This document shows positions 1-9,148 of a stretch of DNA of 64,000 nt, piece after piece. The DNA lies in NCBI GenBank assembly GCA_038850735.1, contig JAWCLO010000009.1:1-64000 (forward strand). The letters run 5' to 3'. Source of the DNA: Methanomassiliicoccales archaeon. GTDB taxonomy: Archaea > Thermoplasmatota > Thermoplasmata > Methanomassiliicoccales > JACIVX01. A program made the translations under genes and the position numbers. The first letter of the stretch is position 1; the number at the start of each line of letters is the position of its first letter. Below the pieces are notes generated by a model. The model did not search any database and was not told the DNA's origin. It was given only the letters and a program-made list of their open reading frames with translations.

Positions 1-1010
1 TCGGGAGAAAACTGAACAGAATAACTGCCGAGAGACTTCGATGCCATGGAAAAAAATTCGTTTTGGGCGGGCGTGAATATCTCGAGTACGATATGATTTT
101 CCACCCCCAATTTCTTCACCTCATTGAAAAACCTCTCAGGGTAATCCTTGCCTCCTTGGCGTAGATCTCCGACAATGAAGATTGGGGACTTCAAATGACA
201 GTAGATATTGTAAACATCGAGAGCAAGCAGTTCTGGCGACCTGTAAGCTGGCCTCTTTCTGCAGAACACACTCCTCATAGCACTGCACGAACCGCCACAG
301 ATCGCACAATTCATGGTGCAGCCCCTTGCGGAAAAAACGGCCGTAAGCGGATATCTATCCCAATCTCTGAATGGTTTGAAACCATTGAGATCGAGATGTC
401 TAATTACTGACCTAATTACCCAACCATAATCAACATCAAGATAATCTAGATCATTAGGAACGAAATTTAGAGGATTTTCAATGACCTTTCCGTTTTCCTT
501 CCATAGGAGATTCGGAATCTTACTCAAGTCATCCCCTTTTTCGAGCGCATCCATCAGCGATACCATGGGGACCTCAGTCGAATCTCCGCGCATGACCATG
601 TCGACCTGGGGATAAGATATTAATTCCCTGTGATAGTAAGTCGAAGAGAACCCGCCAAAAACGATCCTTGCATCAGGATGGTATTTCTTGATAAGATCTG
701 CAATCGCAAGCGATCCTTGAGCGTGTGGCAACCAGTGAAGATCTATTCCAAAGACCTTTGATGAAAGTTTCCTTACGAATCTTCCCACATCAAAATTCTC
801 ATCCTCAAGCATGAGCGTAGCCAAGTTTACGATTCTAGTTTTGTATCCAGCATTGTGAAGATGCGTGGAAATCGTAACGAATCCGAAAGGATACATCTCA
901 AACACAGGGGTTGAAGGTATGAGATCGCTTATTGGTCCATAGAAAATCGTTTCCTTTCTGAAATCGAAAACACTTGGTGCGTGAATCAATATGAGATCCT
1001 CAGTAGCCAG
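1..1010 (-). CDS. B12-binding domain radical SAM protein, 3' end cut by the window edge
   Basis: The minus strand is open from about 1067 to the left edge. The N-terminal half looks like a cobalamin-binding Rossmann domain. It is followed by RGCTMNCAICGG, a CxxxCxxC radical-SAM cluster motif near residue 226. The family is recognised by the early stretch ending in GPISDLIPSTP. The C-terminus is outside the window. The start is odd: an ideal AGGAGGT lies six bases before a CTG codon at 1010, and homologous-looking sequence begins right after it. The nearest conventional in-frame starts are a GTG at 1067, which overlaps the stop of the upstream prenyltransferase, and a TTG at 989. Neither has a good ribosome site. 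The substrate cannot be inferred. Confidence 0.8.
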   Translation of the reverse strand, partial: MATEDLILIHAPSVFDFRKETIFYGPISDLIPSTPVFEMYPFGFVTISTHLHNAGYKTRIVNLATLMLEDENFDVGRFVRKLSSKVFGIDLHWLPHAQGSLAIADLIKKYHPDARIVFGGFSSTYYHRELISYPQVDMVMRGDSTEVPMVSLMDALEKGDDLSKIPNLLWKENGKVIENPLNFVPNDLDYLDVDYGWVIRSVIRHLDLNGFKPFRDWDRYPLTAVFSARGCTMNCAICGGSCSAMRSVFCRKRPAYRSPELLALDVYNIYCHLKSPIFIVGDLRQGGKDYPERFFNEVKKLGVENHIVLEIFTPAQNEFFSMASKSLGSYSVQFSP

Positions 1011-1063
1011 TGGATTACCTCCTAAATTCGAAATCAGAGAATAATAGAAGATACATTGCCATC

Positions 1064-1903
1064 TCACCTGCCGAAGCGTCTCTGGCGAAGTTGATACGAT
1101 CTTATGGCTCGCAAGAAATCAATTTTTCTGAATCCTGGCCAATATACATCTGTGAAGTATAACTCAGAATAAGCGAGCTGCCATAGTAAAAAGTTTGATA
1201 CTCTTTCTTCGCCAGAAGTCCTCAATATAAGATCGGGATCGGGAAAATCAGCAGTATAAAGGAAATTTGAAAAGACTTTTTCGTCGATTTCATGCACTTC
1301 CAATTCTCCCCGTTTCACCTTATCGGCAATCTGTCTGATTGCGTGGATAATCTCTTGCCTACTTCCGTAGGCAACCGCTATATTGTAGTAGTATTGGTCG
1401 TAACCCGCCGTGCGCTTCTCCGCATATTCAATAGCCCTTCTGACAGAATCTGGCAAAAGTTCCCGCTGGCCCAAAACCCTAACTTTTATCTTGTGTTTGT
1501 GTATCCTTTCATCATCTCCTAATTTGAAAAAATTCTCTTCAAACAACTTCATCAAATACCCGACTTCTTCCTCTCCTCGCTGTAGGTTTTCTGTTGAAAA
1601 AGCGTACACGGTAAGTATTCTGATGCCGAGCTCAAGGCACCATTCCATCACTTCTTCGAGCTTATCCTTTCCTTTTATATGCCCCTCATTAGGATGGAGG
1701 CCGAATTCTCTTGCAAATCGCCTGTTTCCATCCATAATTATGGCTACATGACGAGGTATTTCATGCTGGAGCACCTCTTTTAGAAGCTTCCTCTCGTACG
1801 CCTGGTAAGCTGTATTGGAAATGATTCTTGAAATTTCTTCTCTAATTTCTATGCCCCCTTCTTCATTAGATCCACCAGCAGAGATCGGAGAGCTGCTTTC
1901 CAA
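1064..1903 (-). CDS. uppS: cis-prenyltransferase (polyprenyl diphosphate synthase)
   Basis: This enzyme adds isopentenyl units in cis configuration to an allylic diphosphate. In archaea the product is the polyprenyl carrier for glycan transfer at the membrane. Family signatures are complete: HVAIIMDGNRRFAR near residue 52, with the catalytic Asp in MDGN; TVYAFSTENLQR; and the C-terminal DPDLILRTSGEERVSNFL followed by WQLAYSELYF. The length, 279 aa, includes about 50 extra N-terminal residues of low conservation. The start is a TTG at 1903, 23 bases after the marker-11-like gene, without an obvious ribosome site. It is probably cotranscribed with its neighbours on both sides. Confidence 0.93.
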   Translation of the reverse strand: MESSSPISAGGSNEEGGIEIREEISRIISNTAYQAYERKLLKEVLQHEIPRHVAIIMDGNRRFAREFGLHPNEGHIKGKDKLEEVMEWCLELGIRILTVYAFSTENLQRGEEEVGYLMKLFEENFFKLGDDERIHKHKIKVRVLGQRELLPDSVRRAIEYAEKRTAGYDQYYYNIAVAYGSRQEIIHAIRQIADKVKRGELEVHEIDEKVFSNFLYTADFPDPDLILRTSGEERVSNFLLWQLAYSELYFTDVYWPGFRKIDFLRAIRSYQLRQRRFGR

Positions 1904-1925
1904 GTATATTCATGCGGAGCCGTTA

Positions 1926-2894
1926 TTATAAGTTGATGTTCTGACCTTCAAAATCTTCTGGCAACGAGGAAGAAATTATCCCCAGATCAAAGCAGCCGAT
2001 GCCAGCCACCGCGCCAATAGCTCCCCTTTCACCAGTGATTTCGATGAGACTCACATTGTTTCTCATAGCGATATCCCTGGCATGAGCTACTGTAAGTATT
2101 TCTTTCTTTGCTCTTAGACCATAATCGACCAATTCTCCGGGAATCTTCAATCCCTTGAATACAGCCAAAGTCGTGTTTTGTGAGAGCGTATTCTTCTTGA
2201 CATAGTCTACAACATAATCAGTCAGCTTGCTCGCATCCTTTTCCTCGACCGCAAATGAAACTCCCACAGATACGCAGTTCGTTGTTTTGTTAGGAACATT
2301 CGGATTGAGTTGTATGATCTTGTGTTCGAGGAACTGACCAACAGGTGCGGAATTCGCCATCTTGAGCATCATAGCCCAAGATGCTCCCTTCTCCTTTGTA
2401 TCGGTATCATCCACAGCATAAACCATTCTAATCATTTTCGGCGTTACTATTGTCACCTCGATCCTGTGGGCCCCGCCGATTTTAATATCATCAGGATATT
2501 CGGTTTCGATCGTCCCTGATGCTTGCGGAAGGCAAGCGCCCACACCGATACTTGCACCAGCCAGACCGACCCACGTAGTTTTGACCTTGTCTTCCTCCAC
2601 CTTCAGAGATTTTAGACCTTGACCACCTAGATCTTTAGATGCAGGACCAAACTTTACTTCTTTCTCACCTATCAACGCGTCAATAATCAGGGTTGTTCCC
2701 TCAACACGCACATCGGTGATGACACCCCCAGCTCTTTTTCTATTTACAGCATCCCATTCCACGGGTCCTTTGGCAATACAATCATCGATGATTCTAGCGA
2801 TGCCATTCTCTTCATCCACCATCGTAATATATTTCTTGCAAAACAGCGGACCGAAACGATCCTTAACTTCTTTTGGCGTTAACCTGATCGTCAT
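1926..2894 (-). CDS. Methanogenesis marker protein 11-like
   Basis: About 322 aa. The motif VYAVDDTDTKEKGASW resembles the Asp-rich nucleotide-binding motif of the tRNA-Ile agmatidine synthetase (TiaS) family, and it is typical of the methanogenesis marker 11 family. A glycine-rich C-terminus (GERGAIGAVAGIGC) also fits. The molecular function is unknown to me. An ATP-dependent modification reaction is only a guess from the TiaS likeness. I prefer the ATG at 2894 over the GTG at 2909, because GTGGGGGC then acts as the ribosome site. Only six bases separate it from the upstream DUF2797 stop, so the two are probably one transcript. No methyl-coenzyme M reductase gene is in the window. Confidence 0.72.
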   Translation of the reverse strand: MTIRLTPKEVKDRFGPLFCKKYITMVDEENGIARIIDDCIAKGPVEWDAVNRKRAGGVITDVRVEGTTLIIDALIGEKEVKFGPASKDLGGQGLKSLKVEEDKVKTTWVGLAGASIGVGACLPQASGTIETEYPDDIKIGGAHRIEVTIVTPKMIRMVYAVDDTDTKEKGASWAMMLKMANSAPVGQFLEHKIIQLNPNVPNKTTNCVSVGVSFAVEEKDASKLTDYVVDYVKKNTLSQNTTLAVFKGLKIPGELVDYGLRAKKEILTVAHARDIAMRNNVSLIEITGERGAIGAVAGIGCFDLGIISSSLPEDFEGQNINL

Positions 2895-2915
2895 CTGTGA
2901 AGCCCCCACAGTTCC

Positions 2916-3812
2916 TTATAGAACTCCTTCTAAATCCTTGTGCTCTTTTTTATCGTTTTCTAAAGCAGAATAGAGATATCTTCCCAGCAGATCTGAAACA
3001 TTGATAATAACATACTTTTTCTGGCTCTCACTTTCATATAAAAGATATCGCCCCTTGATTCCAATAACTTCCCCGACATGCTCACCATAACATGGTTTCA
3101 AATTAACGGGTTTGTCAAGATATTGCTTCACAGGATATTCATCTAGGAATAAGATTTCACCATCAACTTTTCGCAGGAATCGAGATGTCCGATATCTTAC
3201 GGAAGCCAATAAGTCAGCAATCCGGTTTTTACTTGGCGGCTTCATAAAAAACTTTGATATATCAGAAGAACTTGGCGCTTGCGGCAATCTTAACATCGAG
3301 GAAATTTTCTTTTCAAGATTTCGTGCCTCAAGACGGTTGCGACAAGTCGCAAGTGGCAATATGGCGTCAGCGCCTTGTTCTATTCCTCTTTCCTTCAACC
3401 TCGTCTCACCAGTCATTCCGATTTTGATACTTTCCCTAATTGCAGCTGCGTAAACAACATGCGGTCGTCTGCAAAAATCGATTGAGCAGAGTCCTCCGTC
3501 ACATTTCGGCTCAAAGAGACATTCCTGGTACGGAATCCACGAAGAAGCGCATGAAGGACACTGACTGAAGGCCGAAACGCGCGATGCCGTTGGACATGGC
3601 AAATACTCGGAACCTCTAAAATACCCCACACAGTATTTTTCTTCGCTCGCAACGAATGATAAGCTTTCCAATTTGAGCTCGAGCAACTCTTTTTCTCTAA
3701 AATCGAACACTTCCAAATGTGGAGCGAAATCTTCCCAATAGAAAGATATGACGTGCCACATTGCCATAGGATCGCAGCGCCCGTCGAGAAGCTTGTCAGC
3801 CGTTATGAACAT
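2916..3812 (-). CDS. DUF2797 family protein
   Basis: 298 aa. The N-terminal part (MWHVISFYWED) is followed by a Cys-rich block with CPSC, a C before LFEPKC, and HVVYAAAIRESIKIGMTGE. Next come RLKERGIEQGADA and an NRLEARNLEKKI segment. This order of a zinc-like Cys cluster, then a GIY-YIG-reminiscent strand, then EQGAD is what I recognise as DUF2797. The function is unknown. The start is ATG 3812, one codon inside a TTG that is also in frame. It is first in the small operon running to the prenyltransferase and the radical SAM gene. Confidence 0.78.
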   Translation of the reverse strand: MFITADKLLDGRCDPMAMWHVISFYWEDFAPHLEVFDFREKELLELKLESLSFVASEEKYCVGYFRGSEYLPCPTASRVSAFSQCPSCASSWIPYQECLFEPKCDGGLCSIDFCRRPHVVYAAAIRESIKIGMTGETRLKERGIEQGADAILPLATCRNRLEARNLEKKISSMLRLPQAPSSSDISKFFMKPPSKNRIADLLASVRYRTSRFLRKVDGEILFLDEYPVKQYLDKPVNLKPCYGEHVGEVIGIKGRYLLYESESQKKYVIINVSDLLGRYLYSALENDKKEHKDLEGVL

Positions 3813-3913
3813 CAAACTGTATAGCTGATTCGGTAATGATTATTTTTACCTAAATGATTTCAGAAGTTAGTATTTATTAAAAAAGAAGAATACCGAAATT
3901 TCCACGCTACTCA

Positions 3914-4576
3914 TTAGGTTTCTGATGTTCGCTTCAAATAATGAGGCGGTATCCCATCCACCAAAAAAACAGTCTTTCCAGCGCGCTGTATGACGATTCC
4001 ATCTGCAATAGCTCTCTTTGCATCTACTTCCAAAATTATCGGAGTATCCGTTCGTACCGATCCCGCAATCACGGCATCTTTATATGTCTTCGAGAGGTGC
4101 ACAAACTTCCTATCAGACGGCTTTATACCCGTTTCGAGAATGATGTCCGCTTCTTCCGGCGTTGTCGGATAATAAAGTTTCTCCGGGATTTCGTCTGTTG
4201 GCAACCTCAAATCAACTTCAATCGTGTGGCCATATGTTGCCCGAATCATGTCGTTGCTTAACTGATATCTACCCTTAGGATCGGTTTCGATAATCGCTAT
4301 GATGTGATGGGGTCGAAGCCAGTGATATCGCCTTTGATGAAGCTTTAATGCATTTACAAAATCTCTCAAGTTCACAAATCCTTGAGAATCCATCTTCAAA
4401 CCAAATTTTTCTGGAAAATGTCGAAGGGCGCCTGCCATAGTTCTGCCTATTTGGTCAAGCTCCTTCTCGTTCATCAAAAATTTGCCTTTTTCACCACAAA
4501 CAGGGCAAGCCTCGCCGCGAAAGTAGCCATGAGATTTACATTCTCTTAACATGACAGATGACGAATCCGATACCAT
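3914..4576 (-). CDS. kptA: RNA 2'-phosphotransferase KptA/Tpt1
   Basis: KptA removes an internal 2'-phosphate from RNA using NAD+. The first 30 residues carry a zinc-ribbon-like CKSHGYFRGEACPVCG. The winged-helix part follows: LRHFPEKFGLKMDSQGFV and RYHWLRPHHIIAI. The ADP-ribosyltransferase-like part has ATYGHTIEVDL, LYYPTTPEEADIILETGI, FVHLSKTYKDAVIAGS and a C-terminal GIPPHYL. The physiological substrate in archaea is unclear, because their tRNA ligation by RtcB leaves no 2'-phosphate. A TTTTAAAT box about 25 bases upstream of ATG 4576 suggests a leaderless transcript. Confidence 0.93.
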   Translation of the reverse strand: MVSDSSSVMLRECKSHGYFRGEACPVCGEKGKFLMNEKELDQIGRTMAGALRHFPEKFGLKMDSQGFVNLRDFVNALKLHQRRYHWLRPHHIIAIIETDPKGRYQLSNDMIRATYGHTIEVDLRLPTDEIPEKLYYPTTPEEADIILETGIKPSDRKFVHLSKTYKDAVIAGSVRTDTPIILEVDAKRAIADGIVIQRAGKTVFLVDGIPPHYLKRTSET

Positions 4577-4656
4577 TGTTTAAGTTTTTCCCATTTAAAA
4601 GATGTCAAAAAGCGAAATGAGAAATGACACCTCTTGAAATCGATAGTGTACTAACT

Positions 4657-5130
4657 TTATAATTTGATGATTTCAAGGATTGTAATTGTTATCTCATCAA
4701 ATCTTGTCAATCGCCTGGACACTACGCCAAGAATCTTTACATAATCCCCTTCTTGCAGCCTTTCCGATGGTGAATATAACATGCTTGCAGCGATTTGCCT
4801 AGTTCCATCGGAGATGACAAAATAAGGCCTTGCGAGCCAATTAAGTCGCTGTCTTTGGATTCTTCCCTTTATCGATATGACCAATCCCAAATCGTTCAGC
4901 GAGATGTCTCGAATCATCTTTTTAGCAGCCGTTTTTCTATGCTCGTTTGCAAGCTGATAAAACGTAGAACGATTCATTCTGCCAATTAATAAAGGGATAA
5001 GGTAAAGCATTGCCACCATCATTGCGCCGAGTATCAAGATAACGAAATTCATTGTAACAAGAAAAACAAAAATGACCAGGAGCGCCCAGAGTAGAACCAC
5101 TCCAAGCGCCATCCTGGATACTTGCATCAT
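4657..5130 (-). CDS. Small membrane protein with C-terminal OB-like fold
   Basis: 157 aa. Two hydrophobic helices lie at about residues 5-50. A soluble region follows with alternating strands: GLVISIKGRIQRQRLNWLAR, PYFVISDGTRQIAASMLY and QEGDYVKILGVVSRRL. This pattern resembles an OB fold attached to the membrane. I do not recognise the family. The ATG at 5130 directly abuts the TAA of the formate/nitrite-family channel, so they are almost certainly translated from one message with folD. A role linked to the channel is possible but not shown. Confidence 0.7.
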   Translation of the reverse strand: MMQVSRMALGVVLLWALLVIFVFLVTMNFVILILGAMMVAMLYLIPLLIGRMNRSTFYQLANEHRKTAAKKMIRDISLNDLGLVISIKGRIQRQRLNWLARPYFVISDGTRQIAASMLYSPSERLQEGDYVKILGVVSRRLTRFDEITITILEIIKL

Positions 5131-6009
5131 TTACTTCTGCTCTCCTTTCTTAGATTGGATCTCCGGCGGGTTTGATGGGCATACTCCTGGAAGTTCGCTT
5201 CTGAAGCAGTAATAATATACTACTCCAACGAACAAAAATCCACCAATAATATTTCCAATTGTTGCGGGTAAGAGGTTCCAAATGAGAAAGTCGCCGATAG
5301 AAATTCCTCCGTAATGAGCTAGGAGCGTATTTGCAGGTATTGAGTACTCTGGATGCAATGCAAGCGACATCATTCCTGCCGGAATGAAATACATGTTAGC
5401 GACGCAGTGTTCAAAACCACTCGCAACAAACGCCATAATCGGGAACCAAATACCGAAAAATTTTCCTATCATTTCTTTGGATGAGAGAGCCAGCAAGATC
5501 GCAACATTGACGAGAAGGTTGCAGGCAATGGCGTTCATAAATACGGAAGTCATGCCCATTAGCCCACCGGCGGCCTTATAGGTGAGCGTTTTCGATGCAG
5601 CTATGTTAATGGCGTTAACACCAAAGGCATTCAGGTAGAATCCGCTCGCGGATACCGAATTCCCTGAAACCGCTGAAATGTCGCCAGTTTGTAGCGGTCC
5701 AACTGCCATGAGGAACGCCCAGAAAAGTGAACCTGCGAAGTTACCTATGTAAACAAAAACCCAGACGTATAGTACACGCTTCCATGAAACCATTTTCATC
5801 ATAGCAGCCATGGGCACTAGCATCGCGTCTCCCGTAAAAAGTTCCATGCCAGTAAGAACAATTGCTATGAGCCCAACAGGAAAAACTGCACCCGCGACCA
5901 ATTTTCCAATACCCGCACCGAGATAATTTGCAACACCAGTTGAACACACAGTAGCGAGCGCTGCACCGACAGCAATGTAAAGACCTGCCATGAATCCGCG
6001 AAGGAGCAA
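5131..6009 (-). CDS. Formate/nitrite transporter family channel (FocA/FdhC-like)
   Basis: Integral membrane channel of the FNT family, with six hydrophobic helices. Examples are LVAGAVFPVGLIAIVLTGME followed by LFTGDAM (the conserved LFTG loop), and GFEHCVANMYFIPAGM, the FNT signature with its pore histidine. Its place after folD, with formate-THF ligase divergent nearby, points to formate uptake. Nitrite or another small anion is the alternative. The only conventional start, TTG 6009, would remove conserved sequence: in-frame upstream codons read VDLAGKAGVYKSKLSAGN, which fits FNT N-termini. That extension contains no ATG, GTG or TTG. It begins near an ATT at 6093 directly behind GGTGGGGGG, while an ATG at 6073 is out of frame. 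This is either a non-canonical start or a frameshift. Confidence 0.9.
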   Translation of the reverse strand: MLLRGFMAGLYIAVGAALATVCSTGVANYLGAGIGKLVAGAVFPVGLIAIVLTGMELFTGDAMLVPMAAMMKMVSWKRVLYVWVFVYIGNFAGSLFWAFLMAVGPLQTGDISAVSGNSVSASGFYLNAFGVNAINIAASKTLTYKAAGGLMGMTSVFMNAIACNLLVNVAILLALSSKEMIGKFFGIWFPIMAFVASGFEHCVANMYFIPAGMMSLALHPEYSIPANTLLAHYGGISIGDFLIWNLLPATIGNIIGGFLFVGVVYYYCFRSELPGVCPSNPPEIQSKKGEQK

Positions 6010-6128
6010 ATTGCCAGCTGACAGTTTTGATTTATAGACGCCGGCTTTTCCTGCTAAATCTACAATATCGCATGGCCTATTAGTCGTTGGAATCCCCCCA
6101 CCAAATATCCAAATTGTAACGAGAGATG

Positions 6129-7016
6129 TTACTTGCGAGCCAATGCTCTTTCAGCTGAGAGAACTGTATTCTTCATTAACATGACAATCGTCATGGGACC
6201 AACGCCGCCCGGCACAGGAGTAATCGCAGATGCTTTTTGTTTGACGGCGTCAAAATCTACATCGCCGACAAGCTTGTAACCTTTTTTGGATGATGGGTCA
6301 TCAACCCTATTCACACCGACATCGATCACCACCGCACCTTCCTTGACCATGTCGGCTTTTATGAATTCAGGTACACCCATCGCCGCGATGAGTATGTCTC
6401 CCATTCTAGTAACCTCCGGAAGGTTCTTCGTCCTTGAATGACACACAGTAACCGTCGCATTCGCACCGGGTTTCTTTTGCATCAAAATCGCAGCTACTGG
6501 CTTTCCGACTATATTGCTGCGTCCAACAACCACAACATGCTTCCCCTCTGGGCTGTTTCCACTCCTCATAAGAAGCTCTTGGATTCCGTGGGGAGTGCAA
6601 GGCAAAAATCCTGGATCACCGATCAGCATTCGCCCAACATTAACGGGGTGGAATCCGTCAACATCCTTCTCAGGGTCGATTCTGTTGAGAACTTTCGTCT
6701 CATTGATGTGATCGGGAAGAGGCAACTGAACCAGAATTCCATGGATTTTTGGGTTCACGTTGAGGTCATCTATCATTTTCAACAATGCCTCTTCAGGGTA
6801 GTTTGCTGGGAGTCTGATCGTCTCAGAATAAAGACCAAGCTCTTCACAAGCCTTGCCTTTCATCCTCACATAGACCTGGGAAGCCGGATCATCTCCTACA
6901 AGAATTACAGCAAGACCAGGAGTGACCCCTTTAGACTTGAGGTCTGCAATTTTCTTTTTTAATTCCTCTCGAATTTGACCGGCAATCTCGTTACCATCGA
7001 TTAACTTGGCAACCAT
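6129..7016 (-). CDS. folD: Methylene-THF dehydrogenase / methenyl-THF cyclohydrolase FolD
   Basis: This cytosolic bifunctional enzyme interconverts methylene-THF, methenyl-THF and 10-formyl-THF with NAD(P). Signatures are YVRMKGKACEELG (catalytic Lys), HGILVQLPLP, KDVDGFHPVNVG, VVVVGRSNIVGKPVA (dinucleotide site) and TPVPGGVGPMT at the C-terminus. The length is normal, 295 aa. ATG 7016 is preferred because AAGGTGGTG lies just upstream and the usual MVAKLIDG N-terminus results. GTG codons at 7025 and 7022 are also in frame. It is divergent from fhs and first in the operon with the channel gene. Confidence 0.97.
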   Translation of the reverse strand: MVAKLIDGNEIAGQIREELKKKIADLKSKGVTPGLAVILVGDDPASQVYVRMKGKACEELGLYSETIRLPANYPEEALLKMIDDLNVNPKIHGILVQLPLPDHINETKVLNRIDPEKDVDGFHPVNVGRMLIGDPGFLPCTPHGIQELLMRSGNSPEGKHVVVVGRSNIVGKPVAAILMQKKPGANATVTVCHSRTKNLPEVTRMGDILIAAMGVPEFIKADMVKEGAVVIDVGVNRVDDPSSKKGYKLVGDVDFDAVKQKASAITPVPGGVGPMTIVMLMKNTVLSAERALARK

Positions 7017-7169
7017 CCTCACCACCTTGTTCTCAGCGATAACAGCGGTATCTTATTTAATTCTTCGTCACTCGTCGTTTGATTCGTCATTTGTCGTACT
7101 GTATTTTCTTCACCAAATTCTCAAATTCTAACACTTGTGTTTCGTGACCAATACTGTGGTGAGTCCTGG

Positions 7170-7190
7170 GAACTGTTTTATATTCTACTT
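7170..7190 (+). promoter_or_regulatory. Probable fhs promoter (TATA-like box)
   Basis: GTTTTATATTC within the folD-fhs divergent spacer resembles an archaeal TATA box at about 7177-7184. It lies about 70 bases before the fhs ATG, which itself has GAGGGGGAAAT as ribosome site. On the other strand an AATTAAATA around 7055 could serve folD. No operator repeat is obvious in the spacer. Confidence 0.45.
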
Positions 7191-7252
7191 GATATTTCCC
7201 TTCAAATCTAATCCGAAAGAATCGACAAAAATAGACGAGGGGGAAATTCTGA

Positions 7253-9010
7253 ATGAAAAGCGATTTGGAAATAGCTCAGGAAGCAACTTTGGAGCCAATC
7301 CTTGACATCGCAGCAAAAATAGATCTCACGCCTGATGATATCGAGCTATACGGGAAGTATGTTGCGAAGGTTCACTTGGACGTGCGAGAGAAGTTTGCGG
7401 ACAGACCTCAAGGTATGTATATCGATGTTACAGCAATAACACCTACGCCTTTGGGTGAGGGGAAAACCACGACTACAATCGGACTCACGCAGGCACTTGG
7501 CTCTGAATTGAAGAAGAAAGTGGTTGCTTGCATCAGGCAGCCAAGCATGGGGCCTACATTTAATATAAAAGGCGGAGCCGCGGGCGGAGGTTATAGCCAG
7601 GTAGTTCCTATGGAGAATTTCAACCTGCACCTTACCGGCGATATTCACGCGATATCCGTTGCTCATAACCTCATTGCTGCGGCTATTGACAGCAGAATGT
7701 ACCACGAAAGTGTTTTGACCGATGAGCAGCTAGCAAAGCGTGGACTCGAGCGCATCGACATCGACCCACAGACAATCATGTGGAATCGTGTAGTCGATGT
7801 ATGCGACCGAAGCTTGCGAGAGATACAGATAGGATTCAACGATGCGACCTTGCCTGATGGATCCCCAAGCCCTGTATTCCCACGAAAAACTGGTTACGAT
7901 ATAAGTGTTGCCAGCGAATTGATGGCCATATTAGCACTCACCACCGGCCTTAAGGATATGCGAGAAAGAATCGGTCGTGTCGTAGTTGCAATGGACAAAA
8001 AGGGGCGACCAGTGACGCTCGAAAGACTAAAGGTAGCTGGTGCAGCGACGGTTTTATTGAAAGATGCGCTCATGCCGAACTTGATGCAAACCCTTGAAGG
8101 GCAACCTGCTTTTGTTCACGCAGGTCCATTTGCAAATATCGCACACGGAAACAGCAGTATTGTGGCTGATCAGATTGCATTGAAGTGCGCCGATTATGTC
8201 GTTACGGAAAGCGGATTTGGTGCCGACATCGGTATGGAGAAATTCTTCAATATCAAATGTAGATACAGTGGCTTAATTCCTAACTGCGTTGTCATCGTTG
8301 CAACGATCAGAGCTCTCAAGATGCATGGTGGAGGACCGAAGGTAAAACCGGGACTGCCTCTTGATAAAGACTATACGCAAGAGAATCTCGACTTGTTGGA
8401 GAAAGGTCTTGTTAACCTCGGCGTGCATATAAAAAATGCAAGGCTATTCGGCATACCAGTTGTAGTTGCAATCAACGCATTTGAAACGGATACAAACGCG
8501 GAAATTGAGCTTGTCAGGAAATATGCCAAGGAAGCAGGTGCTGAGGATGCCGCAAAATGCACACACTGGGCGGAAGGTGGAAAGGGCGCAAAGAAGCTGG
8601 CGCAGCTCGTTGTCGAAGCTTGCAAGAAGCCATCAAAGTTCAAGTTCTTATACCCGCTCGAGTGGTCAATAAAAGAAAAGATCGAATGCATCGCCAAAAA
8701 TATCTACGGCGCCGATGGTGTGAGCTACACGCCGGTCGCCGAGAAGCAAATCGAAGCATTTGAAAAGGCTGGATACGGCAGACTGCCTATCTGCATGGCA
8801 AAGACTCATCTGAGTTTGAGCCACGATCCCGATCTCAAAGGTGCCCCCAAGGGATTCATTCTGCCAGTCAGAGAAGTTAGAGCAAGTGTTGGTGCCGGTT
8901 TCATATATCCGCTAATCGGCAAGATGAGCACAATGCCCGGGCTGGCAAGCAGGCCCGCTTTTATGGACATCGACATAGACGAAAAAGGAAACGTGAAAGG
9001 GCTCTTCTAG
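7253..9010 (+). CDS. fhs: Formate--tetrahydrofolate ligase
   Basis: It activates formate with ATP to give 10-formyl-THF, the entry step of the THF methyl branch and a source of formyl groups for purines. The P-loop [20 protein letters not shown] is near residue 64, followed by [20 protein letters not shown]. Later blocks include [35 protein letters not shown] and the C-terminal [17 protein letters not shown]. At 585 aa it is slightly longer than the roughly 555 aa usual for bacterial enzymes. It is common in acetogens and rare in archaea, most of which use tetrahydromethanopterin. Confidence 0.97.
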   Translation: MKSDLEIAQEATLEPILDIAAKIDLTPDDIELYGKYVAKVHLDVREKFADRPQGMYIDVTAITPTPLGEGKTTTTIGLTQALGSELKKKVVACIRQPSMGPTFNIKGGAAGGGYSQVVPMENFNLHLTGDIHAISVAHNLIAAAIDSRMYHESVLTDEQLAKRGLERIDIDPQTIMWNRVVDVCDRSLREIQIGFNDATLPDGSPSPVFPRKTGYDISVASELMAILALTTGLKDMRERIGRVVVAMDKKGRPVTLERLKVAGAATVLLKDALMPNLMQTLEGQPAFVHAGPFANIAHGNSSIVADQIALKCADYVVTESGFGADIGMEKFFNIKCRYSGLIPNCVVIVATIRALKMHGGGPKVKPGLPLDKDYTQENLDLLEKGLVNLGVHIKNARLFGIPVVVAINAFETDTNAEIELVRKYAKEAGAEDAAKCTHWAEGGKGAKKLAQLVVEACKKPSKFKFLYPLEWSIKEKIECIAKNIYGADGVSYTPVAEKQIEAFEKAGYGRLPICMAKTHLSLSHDPDLKGAPKGFILPVREVRASVGAGFIYPLIGKMSTMPGLASRPAFMDIDIDEKGNVKGLF

Positions 9011-9148
9011 AGCCTATCTTCTTCCCTTTTTTTGATCTCTTCGCCGATTAGGCAACAGAAGCTTTGGCGCCTGGCGCAACTAGCGTATATTATGAAAAAA
9101 AAGTCTCGATTTGTAACACATTCTCTATTAAAGTAAGAAAAAGGAATT

